Of a stretch of 64,000 bases of DNA, positions 26,748 to 35,555 are shown piece after piece (the first letter of the stretch is position 1; the number at the start of each line of letters is the position of its first letter). A program made the position numbers and the translations under genes. Under the pieces are notes generated by a model, which saw nothing but the letters and a program-made list of their open reading frames with translations, was not told where the DNA came from and searched no databases. Source of the stretch: Microbulbifer yueqingensis (GTDB lineage: Bacteria > Pseudomonadota > Gammaproteobacteria > Pseudomonadales > Cellvibrionaceae); contig NZ_FNFH01000006.1 of NCBI RefSeq assembly GCF_900100355.1, positions 1-64,000 on the forward strand, in the 5' to 3' direction.

Positions 26748-27506
26748 TCAGTCTTCGGCGCGGCCGAAGATATTGCGGTAGGCGATACCGCCGGCCACCA
26801 TTACGGTCGGGATTGCCCAGATCAGGCCGATCATCAGCGCCAGGGCGCCGGCCAGGTAGACGAGGATGCACACGATTCCCAGCCCGAAGAAGGCAAACCA
26901 GTGCTTGGTGATGGCCTTGCGGGAGGTCTCCAGGGCTTCCCACGGGCCCAGGCCCTTGTCGACGATCAGCGGCAGGGCCAGCATGTAAGCGATCGACAGG
27001 TAAATACCCGGCAGTACCAGTAGTATGAAGCCGATTACGATGAGGATGCCCATCAGGATACTGCAGATTGCCAGCGGCACGATCTTGTCAAAATAGGAAT
27101 AGACGATGCTGCCGGATACGACCTCATCGCGGGCAATCTTGATACCGATCATCATCAGGCCTGCGGTCAGCGGGGCCGTGACCGCTGTGATGATCAGCTG
27201 GTGAAGCAGGGATGGGCCATCAGTGATCGATGAGGTAACCGAGACAGAAGTGCCCTCGGCGCTCCAGTTATTGATGCCGGTAAACATGCCCGCGATAAAG
27301 TCCACGATCACGTAGGCAAAAATGTACAGGAGTACTCCCAGCCATATAGAGCCCTTGTTGCCGCTGATGCGACGCCAGGCTTCGGACAGGATTCCCCCGA
27401 TCGGCAGGCTGTAATCGCCCGCGAGGCCCTTTTCCAGCGACCCGTATTCGCCGCCATGTTCGCCGGAAGTGAGCTCTGCCTCTGGCGCCTGGTAAATATC
27501 GCTCAT
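26748..27506 (-). CDS. multi-spanning membrane protein (DUF975/BPSS1780-like)
   Basis: A 252-residue protein with a short acidic head (SDIYQAPEAEL) and about six membrane helices. The last part, VLPGIYLSIAYMLALPLIVDKGLGPWEALETSRKAITKHW, is the block shared by DUF975-type and BPSS1780 families. Function unknown. The ATG at 27506 has GGAG seven bases upstream; another ATG four codons earlier is less good. It is the first gene of the RDD-SpoIIM-DUF4129-DUF4350-MoxR-DUF58 run and may carry the operon promoter in the 240-base gap before the divergent DUF2939 gene. Confidence 0.78.
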   Translation of the reverse strand: MSDIYQAPEAELTSGEHGGEYGSLEKGLAGDYSLPIGGILSEAWRRISGNKGSIWLGVLLYIFAYVIVDFIAGMFTGINNWSAEGTSVSVTSSITDGPSLLHQLIITAVTAPLTAGLMMIGIKIARDEVVSGSIVYSYFDKIVPLAICSILMGILIVIGFILLVLPGIYLSIAYMLALPLIVDKGLGPWEALETSRKAITKHWFAFFGLGIVCILVYLAGALALMIGLIWAIPTVMVAGGIAYRNIFGRAED

Positions 27507-27748
27507 TAAAAACTCCATTTCTTGCTGTTTTTTATTCCGCGGGCCGGATAGCTTTTGTGACGGGCCGGCCGTTTGAGCTGATAAATATCTCACAGCGCCC
27601 GGGAATGAACAATGACGCGCCGTTACAGGTGTCGCCATGGGTTTCCCTCCTGGGGCGGGTGCTCCGGGGCACCGCGCCATGGCGTTCGTGCACTGGTCGT
27701 TACCTTTCGCTAACATTTGCGGCACCTGTTCCCGAGGAGAGAAATCCG

Positions 27749-28321
27749 GTGAAGAAACTGATTGTGGTTGTGCTCCTGCTGGGCGCAGCCTATGTGGCCC
27801 TGCCCTGGTATACGGCCAGCCAGATTGCCGAGACGGCGCACCAAGAGGAAATCGAGCGTTTCCGCGGTTATGTCGACCTGCCGGCGCTGCGCGCCAATCT
27901 CAGGGCACATATGCAGCAGCAGCTGCGCGATTCAGTGGATAGTGAAGTGTCGCCGGAACTGAACGAGTTCCTTGCCGCCGGTGCCAACCTGTTCCTTGGG
28001 CCGCTGCTGGAAGGGCTGGTCACCGCGGAGGGACTGGCCGCCCTCTTGCGTGGGGGTGACCAGCTCTGGCAGTTCGAGCGTGAGCTCTATCGCCAGGAGC
28101 CGGGTGGCCGGGCACCCCGGAGACGTGACGCCAGTGATGGCGACAGCCAGCTGGAGCTGCAGGGCTGGCACTTCACCGCTTTCGACCGCGCTGCCGCAGA
28201 CTACGGTACCGGCGACGCCGCCGAGCTGCGTCTGATCCTGGAGCGCCAGGGGCTGCACTGGCGCGTGGTGGACCTGCGTTTTCCCGAAACCGATACGGAC
28301 AACAATGATGAAAATGGATGA
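27749..28321 (+). CDS. DUF2939-domain protein
   Basis: A 190-residue protein with an uncleaved or cleaved N-terminal hydrophobic segment (4-18, KKLIVVVLLLGAAYVAL) and a periplasmic domain. YVDLPALRANLRAHMQQQL and the GWHFTAFDRAAADY / LILERQGLHWRVVDLRFP ending match DUF2939. The start is GTG at 27749 behind a strong GAGGAGAG; upstream codons lack protein character. The stop overlaps the start of the DUF2237 gene. Function unknown. Confidence 0.8.
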   Translation: MKKLIVVVLLLGAAYVALPWYTASQIAETAHQEEIERFRGYVDLPALRANLRAHMQQQLRDSVDSEVSPELNEFLAAGANLFLGPLLEGLVTAEGLAALLRGGDQLWQFERELYRQEPGGRAPRRRDASDGDSQLELQGWHFTAFDRAAADYGTGDAAELRLILERQGLHWRVVDLRFPETDTDNNDENG

Positions 28322-28685
28322 ACCGGTTAATGTCTTCGGCGATCCCCTGCTGGCCTGCGGTACCGATCCCATGACGGGCTTTTTCCGCGATGGCCACTGC
28401 AACACCTGCGCTGAAGACCAGGGCTCGCACACGGTGTGCGTGGAGGTGACGGAGGACTTCCTGGAGTTTTCCCGCAGCAAGGGCAATGACCTTACCACCC
28501 CCCGGGACGAATTCGGTTTCCCGGGGCTGGCGCCAGGGGATCGCTGGTGCCTGTGTGCCGCGCGCTGGCTCGAGGCACACGAGGAGGGCACGGCCCCGCG
28601 GGTGTACCTGCAGCGCACCCATATCCGGGCGCTCGAGGTGGTGCCGCTGACGGTGCTGCGCCGTTACGCGGCCGACCTCAACTGA
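28305..28685 (+). CDS. DUF2237 protein
   Basis: A 126-residue soluble protein. NVFGDPLLACGTDPMTGFFRDGHCNTC at the start, followed by GSHTVCVEV, SKGNDLTTP and GDRWCLCAARW, is the DUF2237 family signature almost to the letter. Five conserved cysteines may bind a metal or be redox-active; the function is unknown. It overlaps the upstream gene by 17 bases and is followed at 36 bases by a nitrilase-like gene on the same strand. Confidence 0.93.
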   Translation: MMKMDEPVNVFGDPLLACGTDPMTGFFRDGHCNTCAEDQGSHTVCVEVTEDFLEFSRSKGNDLTTPRDEFGFPGLAPGDRWCLCAARWLEAHEEGTAPRVYLQRTHIRALEVVPLTVLRRYAADLN

Positions 28686-28721
28686 AACCGGGCTTGCTGT
28701 TCCTGACAGAGGACGGAGTCT

Positions 28722-29576
28722 ATGAAAGACCTGCGCGTTGCGGCCATACAGATGACCAGCAGCCACTCTCCGACTGCCAACCTGGAGCGGGCTGGCGCAC
28801 TGGTGCGCCAGGCGGCGGATGCGGGGGCGGAGCTGGTGCTGTTACCCGAGTATTTCGCCCACTTGGCGGATGGTGGCAGTGCCGGCGTTGCCGAGGCATA
28901 TGCCCCCGGCGATGCAGATCCGGGCCACCAGCCAATCCAGGCCGCACTGCAGGGCTGGGCGCGCGACTGCGGGGTGTGGCTGGTGGCCGGGGCGATGCCC
29001 CTTTCCCAGCGCCCGGACGGCGAAGCTGTGGCCGGGCAGCGAATCCGCTCGGCATGCCTGGTCTACGATGAGCAGGGTGTGCTGCGGGCCCGCTACGACA
29101 AGATGCACCTGTTCGACGTGGAGGTGGACGATGCCGCCCGCAGCTATCGCGAGTCGGCCGGAATCGAGCCCGGTGATGCCCCCCGGACAGTGTCCACGCC
29201 CTGGGGCCGGCTGGGCCTGAGCATCTGCTTCGACCTCAGGTTCCCCGAACTCTATCGCCAGCTGGCCGCCGATGGCGCCGAGATCCTGCTGGTGCCGTCG
29301 GCCTTCACGCGCGTCACCGGCAGGGCGCACTGGCTTACCCTGCTCAAGGCACGGGCAATCGAGAACGGCTGCTTTGTGGTTGCCGCCAACCAGTGCGGCG
29401 AGCACTCCCCGACCCGGCACACCTGGGGCCACTCCGCCATACTGGATCCCTGGGGCGAGGTGCTGGCCGAGGCCGGCGCCAGTGAAGCGGTGCTCGTGGC
29501 CGACCTTAAAGCGGAGCGCCTGGCTGAAGTTCGCGCGCAGATGCCCCTGCTGGAAATGCGCAGGTTACATCCATAG
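28722..29576 (+). CDS. carbon-nitrogen hydrolase (nitrilase superfamily)
   Basis: A 284-residue hydrolase with the Glu-Lys-Cys catalytic set: E43 (LLPEYF), K127 (YDKMHLFDVEV) and C169 (GLSICFDLRFPELY). The overall pattern is closest to Nit1/NitB-type enzymes (YbeM, deaminated glutathione amidase), which repair the by-product deaminated glutathione. This assignment is from motif similarity. The ATG at 28722 has GACAGAGGACGGAG upstream. Together with the DJ-1 gene it may form a small metabolite/protein-repair group. Confidence 0.88.
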   Translation: MKDLRVAAIQMTSSHSPTANLERAGALVRQAADAGAELVLLPEYFAHLADGGSAGVAEAYAPGDADPGHQPIQAALQGWARDCGVWLVAGAMPLSQRPDGEAVAGQRIRSACLVYDEQGVLRARYDKMHLFDVEVDDAARSYRESAGIEPGDAPRTVSTPWGRLGLSICFDLRFPELYRQLAADGAEILLVPSAFTRVTGRAHWLTLLKARAIENGCFVVAANQCGEHSPTRHTWGHSAILDPWGEVLAEAGASEAVLVADLKAERLAEVRAQMPLLEMRRLHP

Positions 29577-29610
29577 GGGTGCATCTGGATTCCCGACACG
29601 AGGAGGTGGT

Positions 29611-30180
29611 ATGGCTGGAACAATGCGACGGGCGCTCGTGCCGGTGGCGGATGGCACCGAGGAAATCGAGGCGGTTACCATTATCGATGTACTGCGACGC
29701 GCCGGCGTCGAGGTCACGGTGGCCTCCGCGATGCCGGCGCTGAAGGTAACCGCATCGCGCGGCGTAGTGATCGAGGCGGACTGCCTGCTGGATGAGTGTG
29801 GGAACGGGCCCTGGGACCTGGTGGCACTTCCCGGTGGCATGCCCGGTGCGGAACACCTGGCCGGGAGCGAGTTGCTGATGGGGATCGTGCGCGAGCAGCT
29901 GGCTGGCGATCGCTGGCTAGGCGCGATCTGCGCCGCGCCGGTGGTGGTGCTCGGTCGCCACGGCCTGCTCGGCGACCGCCGTGCTACCTGTCACAGTGGC
30001 TTTCGCAATGAACTGCGGGGGCTGGCAGCGGCAGTCAGCGACGATGTTGTGGTGCGCGACGGCAACCTGGTCACCAGCCAGGCGCCGGGTACGGCGATGG
30101 CGTTTGCACTGGAGCTGGTCTCCTGCCTGCTCGGCGGGGATAAGCGTCGGGCGGTGGCCGGCCCGATGGCCGCAACCTAA
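29611..30180 (+). CDS. DJ-1/PfpI family protein (YajL/ThiJ-like)
   Basis: A 189-residue protein. The nucleophile elbow is AICAAPVVVL with C107, and the supporting glutamate is in DGTEEIEA (E17/E18), as in YajL and DJ-1. The family includes chaperones and glyoxalase or deglycase activities, which are debated. The ATG at 29611 is preceded by AGGAGGTGGT, a near-perfect ribosome site. It is 34 bases downstream of the nitrilase gene. Confidence 0.9.
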   Translation: MAGTMRRALVPVADGTEEIEAVTIIDVLRRAGVEVTVASAMPALKVTASRGVVIEADCLLDECGNGPWDLVALPGGMPGAEHLAGSELLMGIVREQLAGDRWLGAICAAPVVVLGRHGLLGDRRATCHSGFRNELRGLAAAVSDDVVVRDGNLVTSQAPGTAMAFALELVSCLLGGDKRRAVAGPMAAT

Positions 30181-30376
30181 CCCCGTTTTGCACAGGGCGA
30201 AACCCGGAATGGGGCGAACCTATGGTCCGGGGGAAAAATGCGGCACATCCATGTACCGCTGAACCTCGAGCTCTGTATCCATTCTTGGGAGGCCCACGCT
30301 TATTCTGCCGGTGGCCGGCTTTTCCTCAATAGCCTCTTTGGGTCATTTTGCTCGCGCCCCCGGCATGTGTATGGGC

Positions 30377-31153
30377 TTAAAGAAGCCCCTCGGTAATGCA
30401 CCTGGCGATCAGTTGCCCGGCATTCTTGCAGCCGGCTTTCTTCATGATGTTCTTGCGGTGATTCTTGACCGTATCGATAGCGATATACAGCTCTTCTGCG
30501 ATCTCCCGGCTGGTCATTCCCCTGGACAGAAACCGGATTACCTCAGTTTCCCTTTCGGTAAACACAGGATTGGACGGTTTGGGCAGGCAGGAGCCCTCGT
30601 CCACCGGGATGTTCAGGTACGACGGCTCGCCCATCATGCCGATAACGGACATGTGGCGATTGCTCTCATCACACAGGTGGCTGATGTTCGTGTGTATGTT
30701 GAGGCTTTTGCTCAGGCGGCCTTCGCCATCGCCCGTCAGCATGATCGCCTGGTGGTTGAATAGCTGGTAAGAGCCGTCGGCGGTGCGGAAGCGGAAGCAA
30801 TACGAATTCTTGTACTTCTTGCGCTTTTCCGGCGGTATCTGCTCGTAGATGATTTCCACTGCCTTTTGCTCGGCGCGGGCCACAAACGGCATGTCTTCCG
30901 GGTGAACCTGGTCGAGGATGTCCTGGAATGTCACGGTTTCAGGATCAAGGCCGTGAATATCCGCGATGGACGGGCTCACGTAATCGAGGCTGAACGTCTT
31001 GAAATCGACGATGTAGAAATAGAAGGGCCCATTACTGAATATCGAGGAGACCAGGTGGTCCAGGTCGAACCGGTCCAGTTCCACCTGCCTTGGGCTCAGG
31101 TGCTCCCTGGAGGAGGCCCACACCGCCTTCAACAAGTCACTATCAGGTTTCAT
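30377..31153 (-). CDS. PAS-LuxR transcriptional regulator
   Basis: A 258-residue regulator. Residues 40-150 hold a PAS-like sensor domain (FYFYIVDFKTFSLDYVSPSIADIHGLDPE... ILDQVHPED), and residues 195-255 a LuxR helix-turn-helix (FTERETEVIRFLSRGMTSREIAEELYIAIDTVKNH). No receiver or kinase domain is present, so it likely binds a ligand directly. I chose the ATG at 31153, where the hydrophilic protein begins; the frame stays open upstream. It stands 1.3 kb from the TonB receptor gene, pointing away. Its targets are unknown. Confidence 0.87.
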   Translation of the reverse strand: MKPDSDLLKAVWASSREHLSPRQVELDRFDLDHLVSSIFSNGPFYFYIVDFKTFSLDYVSPSIADIHGLDPETVTFQDILDQVHPEDMPFVARAEQKAVEIIYEQIPPEKRKKYKNSYCFRFRTADGSYQLFNHQAIMLTGDGEGRLSKSLNIHTNISHLCDESNRHMSVIGMMGEPSYLNIPVDEGSCLPKPSNPVFTERETEVIRFLSRGMTSREIAEELYIAIDTVKNHRKNIMKKAGCKNAGQLIARCITEGLL

Positions 31154-31525
31154 TTGCTGCTCTTGCTTCTGGTTTTTCTTGCAGCCAATGCCGGGGCGTC
31201 GCCGGGCCCTGTCGTGGACCGGTGTCCCCTGCTGTCCGGCCAGGATGAAACAAGTCACCCAAAGTTGATGCAATTCTCTTGGTAAGTGTGATTTATATCA
31301 CAAAAATGGTAGATTTCCACTGTGCAGGAGGAGAGGCCGGCTCCCGGCCTGAGTGAGAGCTGCTCCGGGCGGAAGACCTTGGAGAAGGTTGTGTGCCAGC
31401 CGGCAGGCGGTCGCAGAGGGGGCCCCGCAAAAGAGGCGGTCCGGTGAGTGACGGTCGGCAGTGGGAGGACCGGCGGTAGGCCTGGGCGACCTGCAGTGCG
31501 AAGCTTAGTGTGAAGGTTGAGGGTG

Positions 31526-31966
31526 TCAGGTGCCCACCAACTCCATAGTTCGCTGGTCCCGATCGCCCCGGTAATACTTCTCCAGCACCTTGCCGAAGAG
31601 GCTGTCGCCACCGGCTGCCAGCTCGAACAGGGTCATCGACGATTTCAACTTCAGGTCGTCAGGGCTGCCGAAGATGTCGTGGGCCGACAAGCCCTCCAGC
31701 TGCAGTAGCCGCTCACAGCACTCCGCCAGCCGCGGCCCCAGCACCGGATGCGCCAGGTAGGCGCGGGCCTCGGCGAGGCTCGCTATCGCGTAGTGCCGGG
31801 CAGTGGCGGAACGGCCCAGGCCGGCCAGCTGCGGAAAGATAAACCACATCCAGTGACTGCGCTTGCGGCCCGCAGCCAGCTCGGCCAGCGCCGACTGGTA
31901 GGTCGATTGCTGGGCTGTGACGAAGCGCTCTAGGCTAAACCCGTTTTGCTGCGGTGGTTGGTTCAT
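31526..31966 (-). CDS. DUF1810 family protein
   Basis: A 146-residue soluble protein with LERFVTAQQSTYQSALAELAAGRKRSHWMWFIFPQ, the DUF1810 signature, and HDIFGSPDDLKLKSSMTLFE later. Function of the family is unknown. The ATG at 31966 is preceded by GGAGG. It is alone on its strand between the PAS-LuxR gene and the TonB receptor. Confidence 0.9.
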   Translation of the reverse strand: MNQPPQQNGFSLERFVTAQQSTYQSALAELAAGRKRSHWMWFIFPQLAGLGRSATARHYAIASLAEARAYLAHPVLGPRLAECCERLLQLEGLSAHDIFGSPDDLKLKSSMTLFELAAGGDSLFGKVLEKYYRGDRDQRTMELVGT

Positions 31967-32442
31967 GCTGCCTCCTGCTGTTGCTGGAACCGCACCGCCA
32001 GTGTCCTGAGCCTGCGGGACCAGTAGCCAGATATTAGCCGCAAAAGAGCCCTCTGCCACAGCCGGCCGGGCGCCCCTCACCGGGCGCTCCTTGCCGGGCC
32101 AGGGCGCACAATCATGGCTCGCGCCAGCGCATTACGGGCGTTCCGGCGACCCAGATTGGGGCAGAGAATCCCGGTTGCCGCAGTTTTAATCCGGGATATC
32201 CTATTTCCGGCGTCCCTGAATTGATGTGCTCGCCAAACCCGGCAGTATTCAATGGCAGCGAAGAAGCGCTGTTTCGCCCCGAATCCATCCCGGCCAACTG
32301 CACCGGGGTGAGATGAGGTCGCCGGGCGACAGCAGGAACGCTGGCCGAAATCGGGCCGGCGACCGCGAATCCTGAGAACATGCTTCGCCAGTGCAGTATT
32401 CATCGAGAGAGTCAATAGAACCAATAATTCGGGGAAGTGCTG
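31967..32442. promoter_or_regulatory. receptor gene upstream region with inverted repeat
   Basis: This 476-base gap holds no gene. An imperfect 20-base inverted repeat, GCGAAGAAGC then GCTGTTTCGC, stands at 32258-32277, about 165 bases before the receptor start. It could be an operator. A GGGGAAG ribosome site at 32431-32437 decides the ATG at 32443 over the GTG at 32437. I see no strong -35/-10 pair. Confidence 0.35.
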
Positions 32443-35412
32443 ATGAGAACAAAATTATTCCAAAAAGACCGGCTCGCGGTCACTATTTCCATGGCTCTTG
32501 GGGCGACTATGCTCCCGGCAGCCGGTGCCATGGCCCAGGACGCAGCCCTGGAAGAGGTGGTTGTTACCGGTATCCGCGGCAGTCTTGACCGTTCCATGGA
32601 CATGAAGCGCGACGCGCAGGGTGTTGTAGATGCGATTTCCGCCGAGGATATCGGCAAGATGCCCGATACCAACCTGGCAGAATCCCTGCAGCGTATCACC
32701 GGTGTCTCCATCGATCGCCAGAACGGCGAGGGCAGCCGGGTCACCGTTCGCGGCTTTGGTCCCGACTACAACGTGGTGACCCTCAACGGTCGCCAGATGC
32801 CAGCGGCCAACATTGAGGCCACCAGCGCCTCCGCCTCCCGCTCCTTCGACTTCGCCAACCTGGCTGCCGAGAGTGTAAGTGCGGTGGAAATCTACAAGAC
32901 CGGACGCGCCGACCTGCCCACTGGTGGTATCGGTTCCGTGATCAATATCCGCACTGCCCGCCCGCTGGAGCAGGACGACATGGTCCTGAACCTGGGCGCC
33001 AAGACCACCCACGATACCTCTGCTGGCGACAATGGAGATTCCCTGACGCCGGAGCTGTCAGGCATCTTCAGCACCAAGTTTGCCGACGACACCATCGGTG
33101 TGGCCGTTACCGGTTCCTACTCCAAGCGCGACAGCGGCTACGCCAAGTCCGAGACTCCTTCCGGCTGGTACACCATCCCGGGCGGCCAGGGTGACTGGGG
33201 TTCAGTAGCTCCTGACAACCCCAACTTCGTAAACCCGCCGCAGGAAGGCGACGTCTACTCCATGCCGCGTGGCATCGGTTATGCCTTCGGCGAGGTTCAG
33301 CGCGAGCGCACCAACGCTCAGGTGACCCTGCAGTGGGCCCCGCGCGACAACTTTGAAGCGACCCTCGACTACACCTACGCCGAGCAGGACGTTGAACAGC
33401 AGTACAACGCCATGGGCGCGTGGTTCAACGGTATTCCCCTGTCCGGTTCCTTTACCGAGGGCCCTGAAAGTGGCGGCGTAGTGGCGCCGATTGTCTACAC
33501 CGACGGCAGCGGCGCTGACGTGACCTTCAATGCCGGTGACTGGGGCTCCATCAACGAGAACAACTCCGTCGGCCTGAACCTGGTGTGGGATCCCAGCGAA
33601 AACCTGACCCTGGAGTTCGACTACCATAACTCCACTGCTGAAAACGGTGCGAAAGACGGTCGCGGTACCAACAACACCATCGCCGGTGTGCAGTTCAACC
33701 GCGCTGCCACCACCGTGAATTACGGCAAGGACCTGCCGACCACCAGCTTCACGTTCATCGACGGGCAGGATTTCGATCCGGCGCAGATGCTGACTTCCGG
33801 CACCAGCTTCCGTAACAGCTTCATGAAGCACGACATCGAGCAGACCCGGTTTGCCGGTACCTTTGATGTCGATGCCGGCCCGTTCAAGAGCATTGACTTT
33901 GGTGTTGGCTTCACCGAGTCCACCAACCGCTCTGCCTACGCCGTTGCCGAGCGCGGCACCTGGGGTGGCTACGGCACTCCGGCCGATTACGACGACAGCA
34001 TCTTTGTGCGCAAGAGCATGGCCGGTGCGCTGGACCAGTTCGGCAGCGCCGACAGTGCAGACATGACGCCCTACTACTATGCGGCTGACTTCGACGGCAT
34101 GCTGAATGCGATCTCTGCGATTGCTGCGCGGGATATCGCTGCGGGCACCGGTGAGGCAATCAGCCCCTGTGGCACCGTGCTGTGTGTGGATGACGACTTC
34201 ACCACCGACCGCACCGTAGTCGAACAGCAGCAGTCTGCCTATACGCAGTTCAATCTTGCCTGGGAAGACGTCCCCATGCCCATGAACCTGGTGCTGGGCC
34301 TGCGTCTTGAGAACACCCTGGTAGATGCGAGATCCAAGGTTCCCACCTACGATTCGATCTCCTGGACTGGCGATAACGAGTTCGACGCCAATGCTACTGG
34401 TGAGACCATCGAGCGCCGTGAAGGGGCCTACGCCAACTTCCTGCCGAACATCGACTTCGATATCGCACTGACCGAAGACGTGGTTGCCCGTGCTTCCGTG
34501 AGCAAAACCATCACTCGCCCGGGCTTCGGTGACATCCAGGGTGGCCAGACGATCAATCCGCGTCTGCGCTTCAATGGTGGCACCTCCAATCTCGGCAACC
34601 CGGACCTGGATCCTTTCGAGTCCACCAACTTCGACCTGTCTGCCGAGTGGTACTACGGTGAAGGCAGCTACGTGTCCGCCGGCTATTACCGCAAGGACGT
34701 GAAGAACTTCATCGGCCAGACCTCCTACCAGGAAACCACATTTGATCTGGCGCATCCATTCAATGGTCCGCGCTACCAGGCAGCGGTGGCAGCGCTGGAA
34801 GCGGCGGGTGAAGAAGTCAACGCGACAAGCGTGCGGACTTACCTCAATACGGAGTACGGCGAGCCGTTCACTGGCTCTGCAGAAGCGGGCGATCCTGCCG
34901 CTGTCTTCACCGTCATCACGCCGGTCAATGCCGAGGATGCCACAATCGACGGCTTCGAGGTTGCTGTCCAGCACATGTTCGGTGACTCCGGCTTCGGTGG
35001 TATCGTCAACTTTACCACTGTCGACGGCGATATCGCGTACGACAACTACAACACCAACAAGGGTGAAGGCGTTGACAACCAGTTCGCACTGCTGGGCCTG
35101 AGCGACTCGTTCAACGTCGTAGGTTTCTACGACAAGAACGGTATCCAGGCACGTATTGCCTACAACTGGCGCGACAACTTCCTGACCGGCACCTTCGACG
35201 GCAACGGCGAGCGTAACCCGGTTTACACTGAAGCCTATGGCCAGTGGGATGCCAACGCCAGCTACGACATCCAGGACAACCTGTCCGTGTTCGTGGAAGG
35301 TATCAACCTGACCAACGAGACCCAGCGTCTGCACGGTCGTCATGAAAACATGATGATTGGCACCATCCAGACTGGTGCACGCTATAACCTGGGTGTGCGT
35401 TACAGCTTCTGA
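32443..35412 (+). CDS. TonB-dependent receptor
   Basis: An 989-residue outer-membrane receptor for energised uptake. A signal peptide ends at AMA-QD (about residue 31), followed by the TonB box LEEVVVTGIR at 37-46, a plug domain (about 60-170; IGKMPDTNLAESLQRITGVSIDR, VTVRGFGP, GGIGSVINIRT) and a 22-strand barrel ending YNLGVRYSF. It belongs to the large-receptor type (TonB-Xanth-Caul) commonly tied to carbohydrate uptake in marine bacteria. The genes downstream point to beta-glucan oligosaccharides as cargo, which is inference. A strong terminator follows. Confidence 0.96.
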   Translation: MRTKLFQKDRLAVTISMALGATMLPAAGAMAQDAALEEVVVTGIRGSLDRSMDMKRDAQGVVDAISAEDIGKMPDTNLAESLQRITGVSIDRQNGEGSRVTVRGFGPDYNVVTLNGRQMPAANIEATSASASRSFDFANLAAESVSAVEIYKTGRADLPTGGIGSVINIRTARPLEQDDMVLNLGAKTTHDTSAGDNGDSLTPELSGIFSTKFADDTIGVAVTGSYSKRDSGYAKSETPSGWYTIPGGQGDWGSVAPDNPNFVNPPQEGDVYSMPRGIGYAFGEVQRERTNAQVTLQWAPRDNFEATLDYTYAEQDVEQQYNAMGAWFNGIPLSGSFTEGPESGGVVAPIVYTDGSGADVTFNAGDWGSINENNSVGLNLVWDPSENLTLEFDYHNSTAENGAKDGRGTNNTIAGVQFNRAATTVNYGKDLPTTSFTFIDGQDFDPAQMLTSGTSFRNSFMKHDIEQTRFAGTFDVDAGPFKSIDFGVGFTESTNRSAYAVAERGTWGGYGTPADYDDSIFVRKSMAGALDQFGSADSADMTPYYYAADFDGMLNAISAIAARDIAAGTGEAISPCGTVLCVDDDFTTDRTVVEQQQSAYTQFNLAWEDVPMPMNLVLGLRLENTLVDARSKVPTYDSISWTGDNEFDANATGETIERREGAYANFLPNIDFDIALTEDVVARASVSKTITRPGFGDIQGGQTINPRLRFNGGTSNLGNPDLDPFESTNFDLSAEWYYGEGSYVSAGYYRKDVKNFIGQTSYQETTFDLAHPFNGPRYQAAVAALEAAGEEVNATSVRTYLNTEYGEPFTGSAEAGDPAAVFTVITPVNAEDATIDGFEVAVQHMFGDSGFGGIVNFTTVDGDIAYDNYNTNKGEGVDNQFALLGLSDSFNVVGFYDKNGIQARIAYNWRDNFLTGTFDGNGERNPVYTEAYGQWDANASYDIQDNLSVFVEGINLTNETQRLHGRHENMMIGTIQTGARYNLGVRYSF

Positions 35413-35443
35413 GGCATCCGCCAATAGGAAGTAACTCCAGGAA

Positions 35444-35471
35444 GGGGGGCAGCTTGCTGCCCCCCTTTTTT
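35444..35471 (+). terminator. rho-independent terminator after the TonB receptor
   Basis: Stem GGGGGGCAG / CTGCCCCCC with loop CTTG, then six Ts. It separates the receptor from the halogenase gene and may allow partial read-through. Confidence 0.9.
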
Positions 35472-35555
35472 GTCAACCGGTCAGTCAGGGCTGCATTGGC
35501 GTGTAGTTTTCTGCTGGTGTATGTTGGGTCCTTCCTGAAGCGGTAAGAATCTGCA

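Noticed and set aside
33202-35424. A 740-codon open frame opposite the TonB receptor
   Set aside because: Antisense shadow of a certain gene, with no signal peptide, domain or ribosome site.
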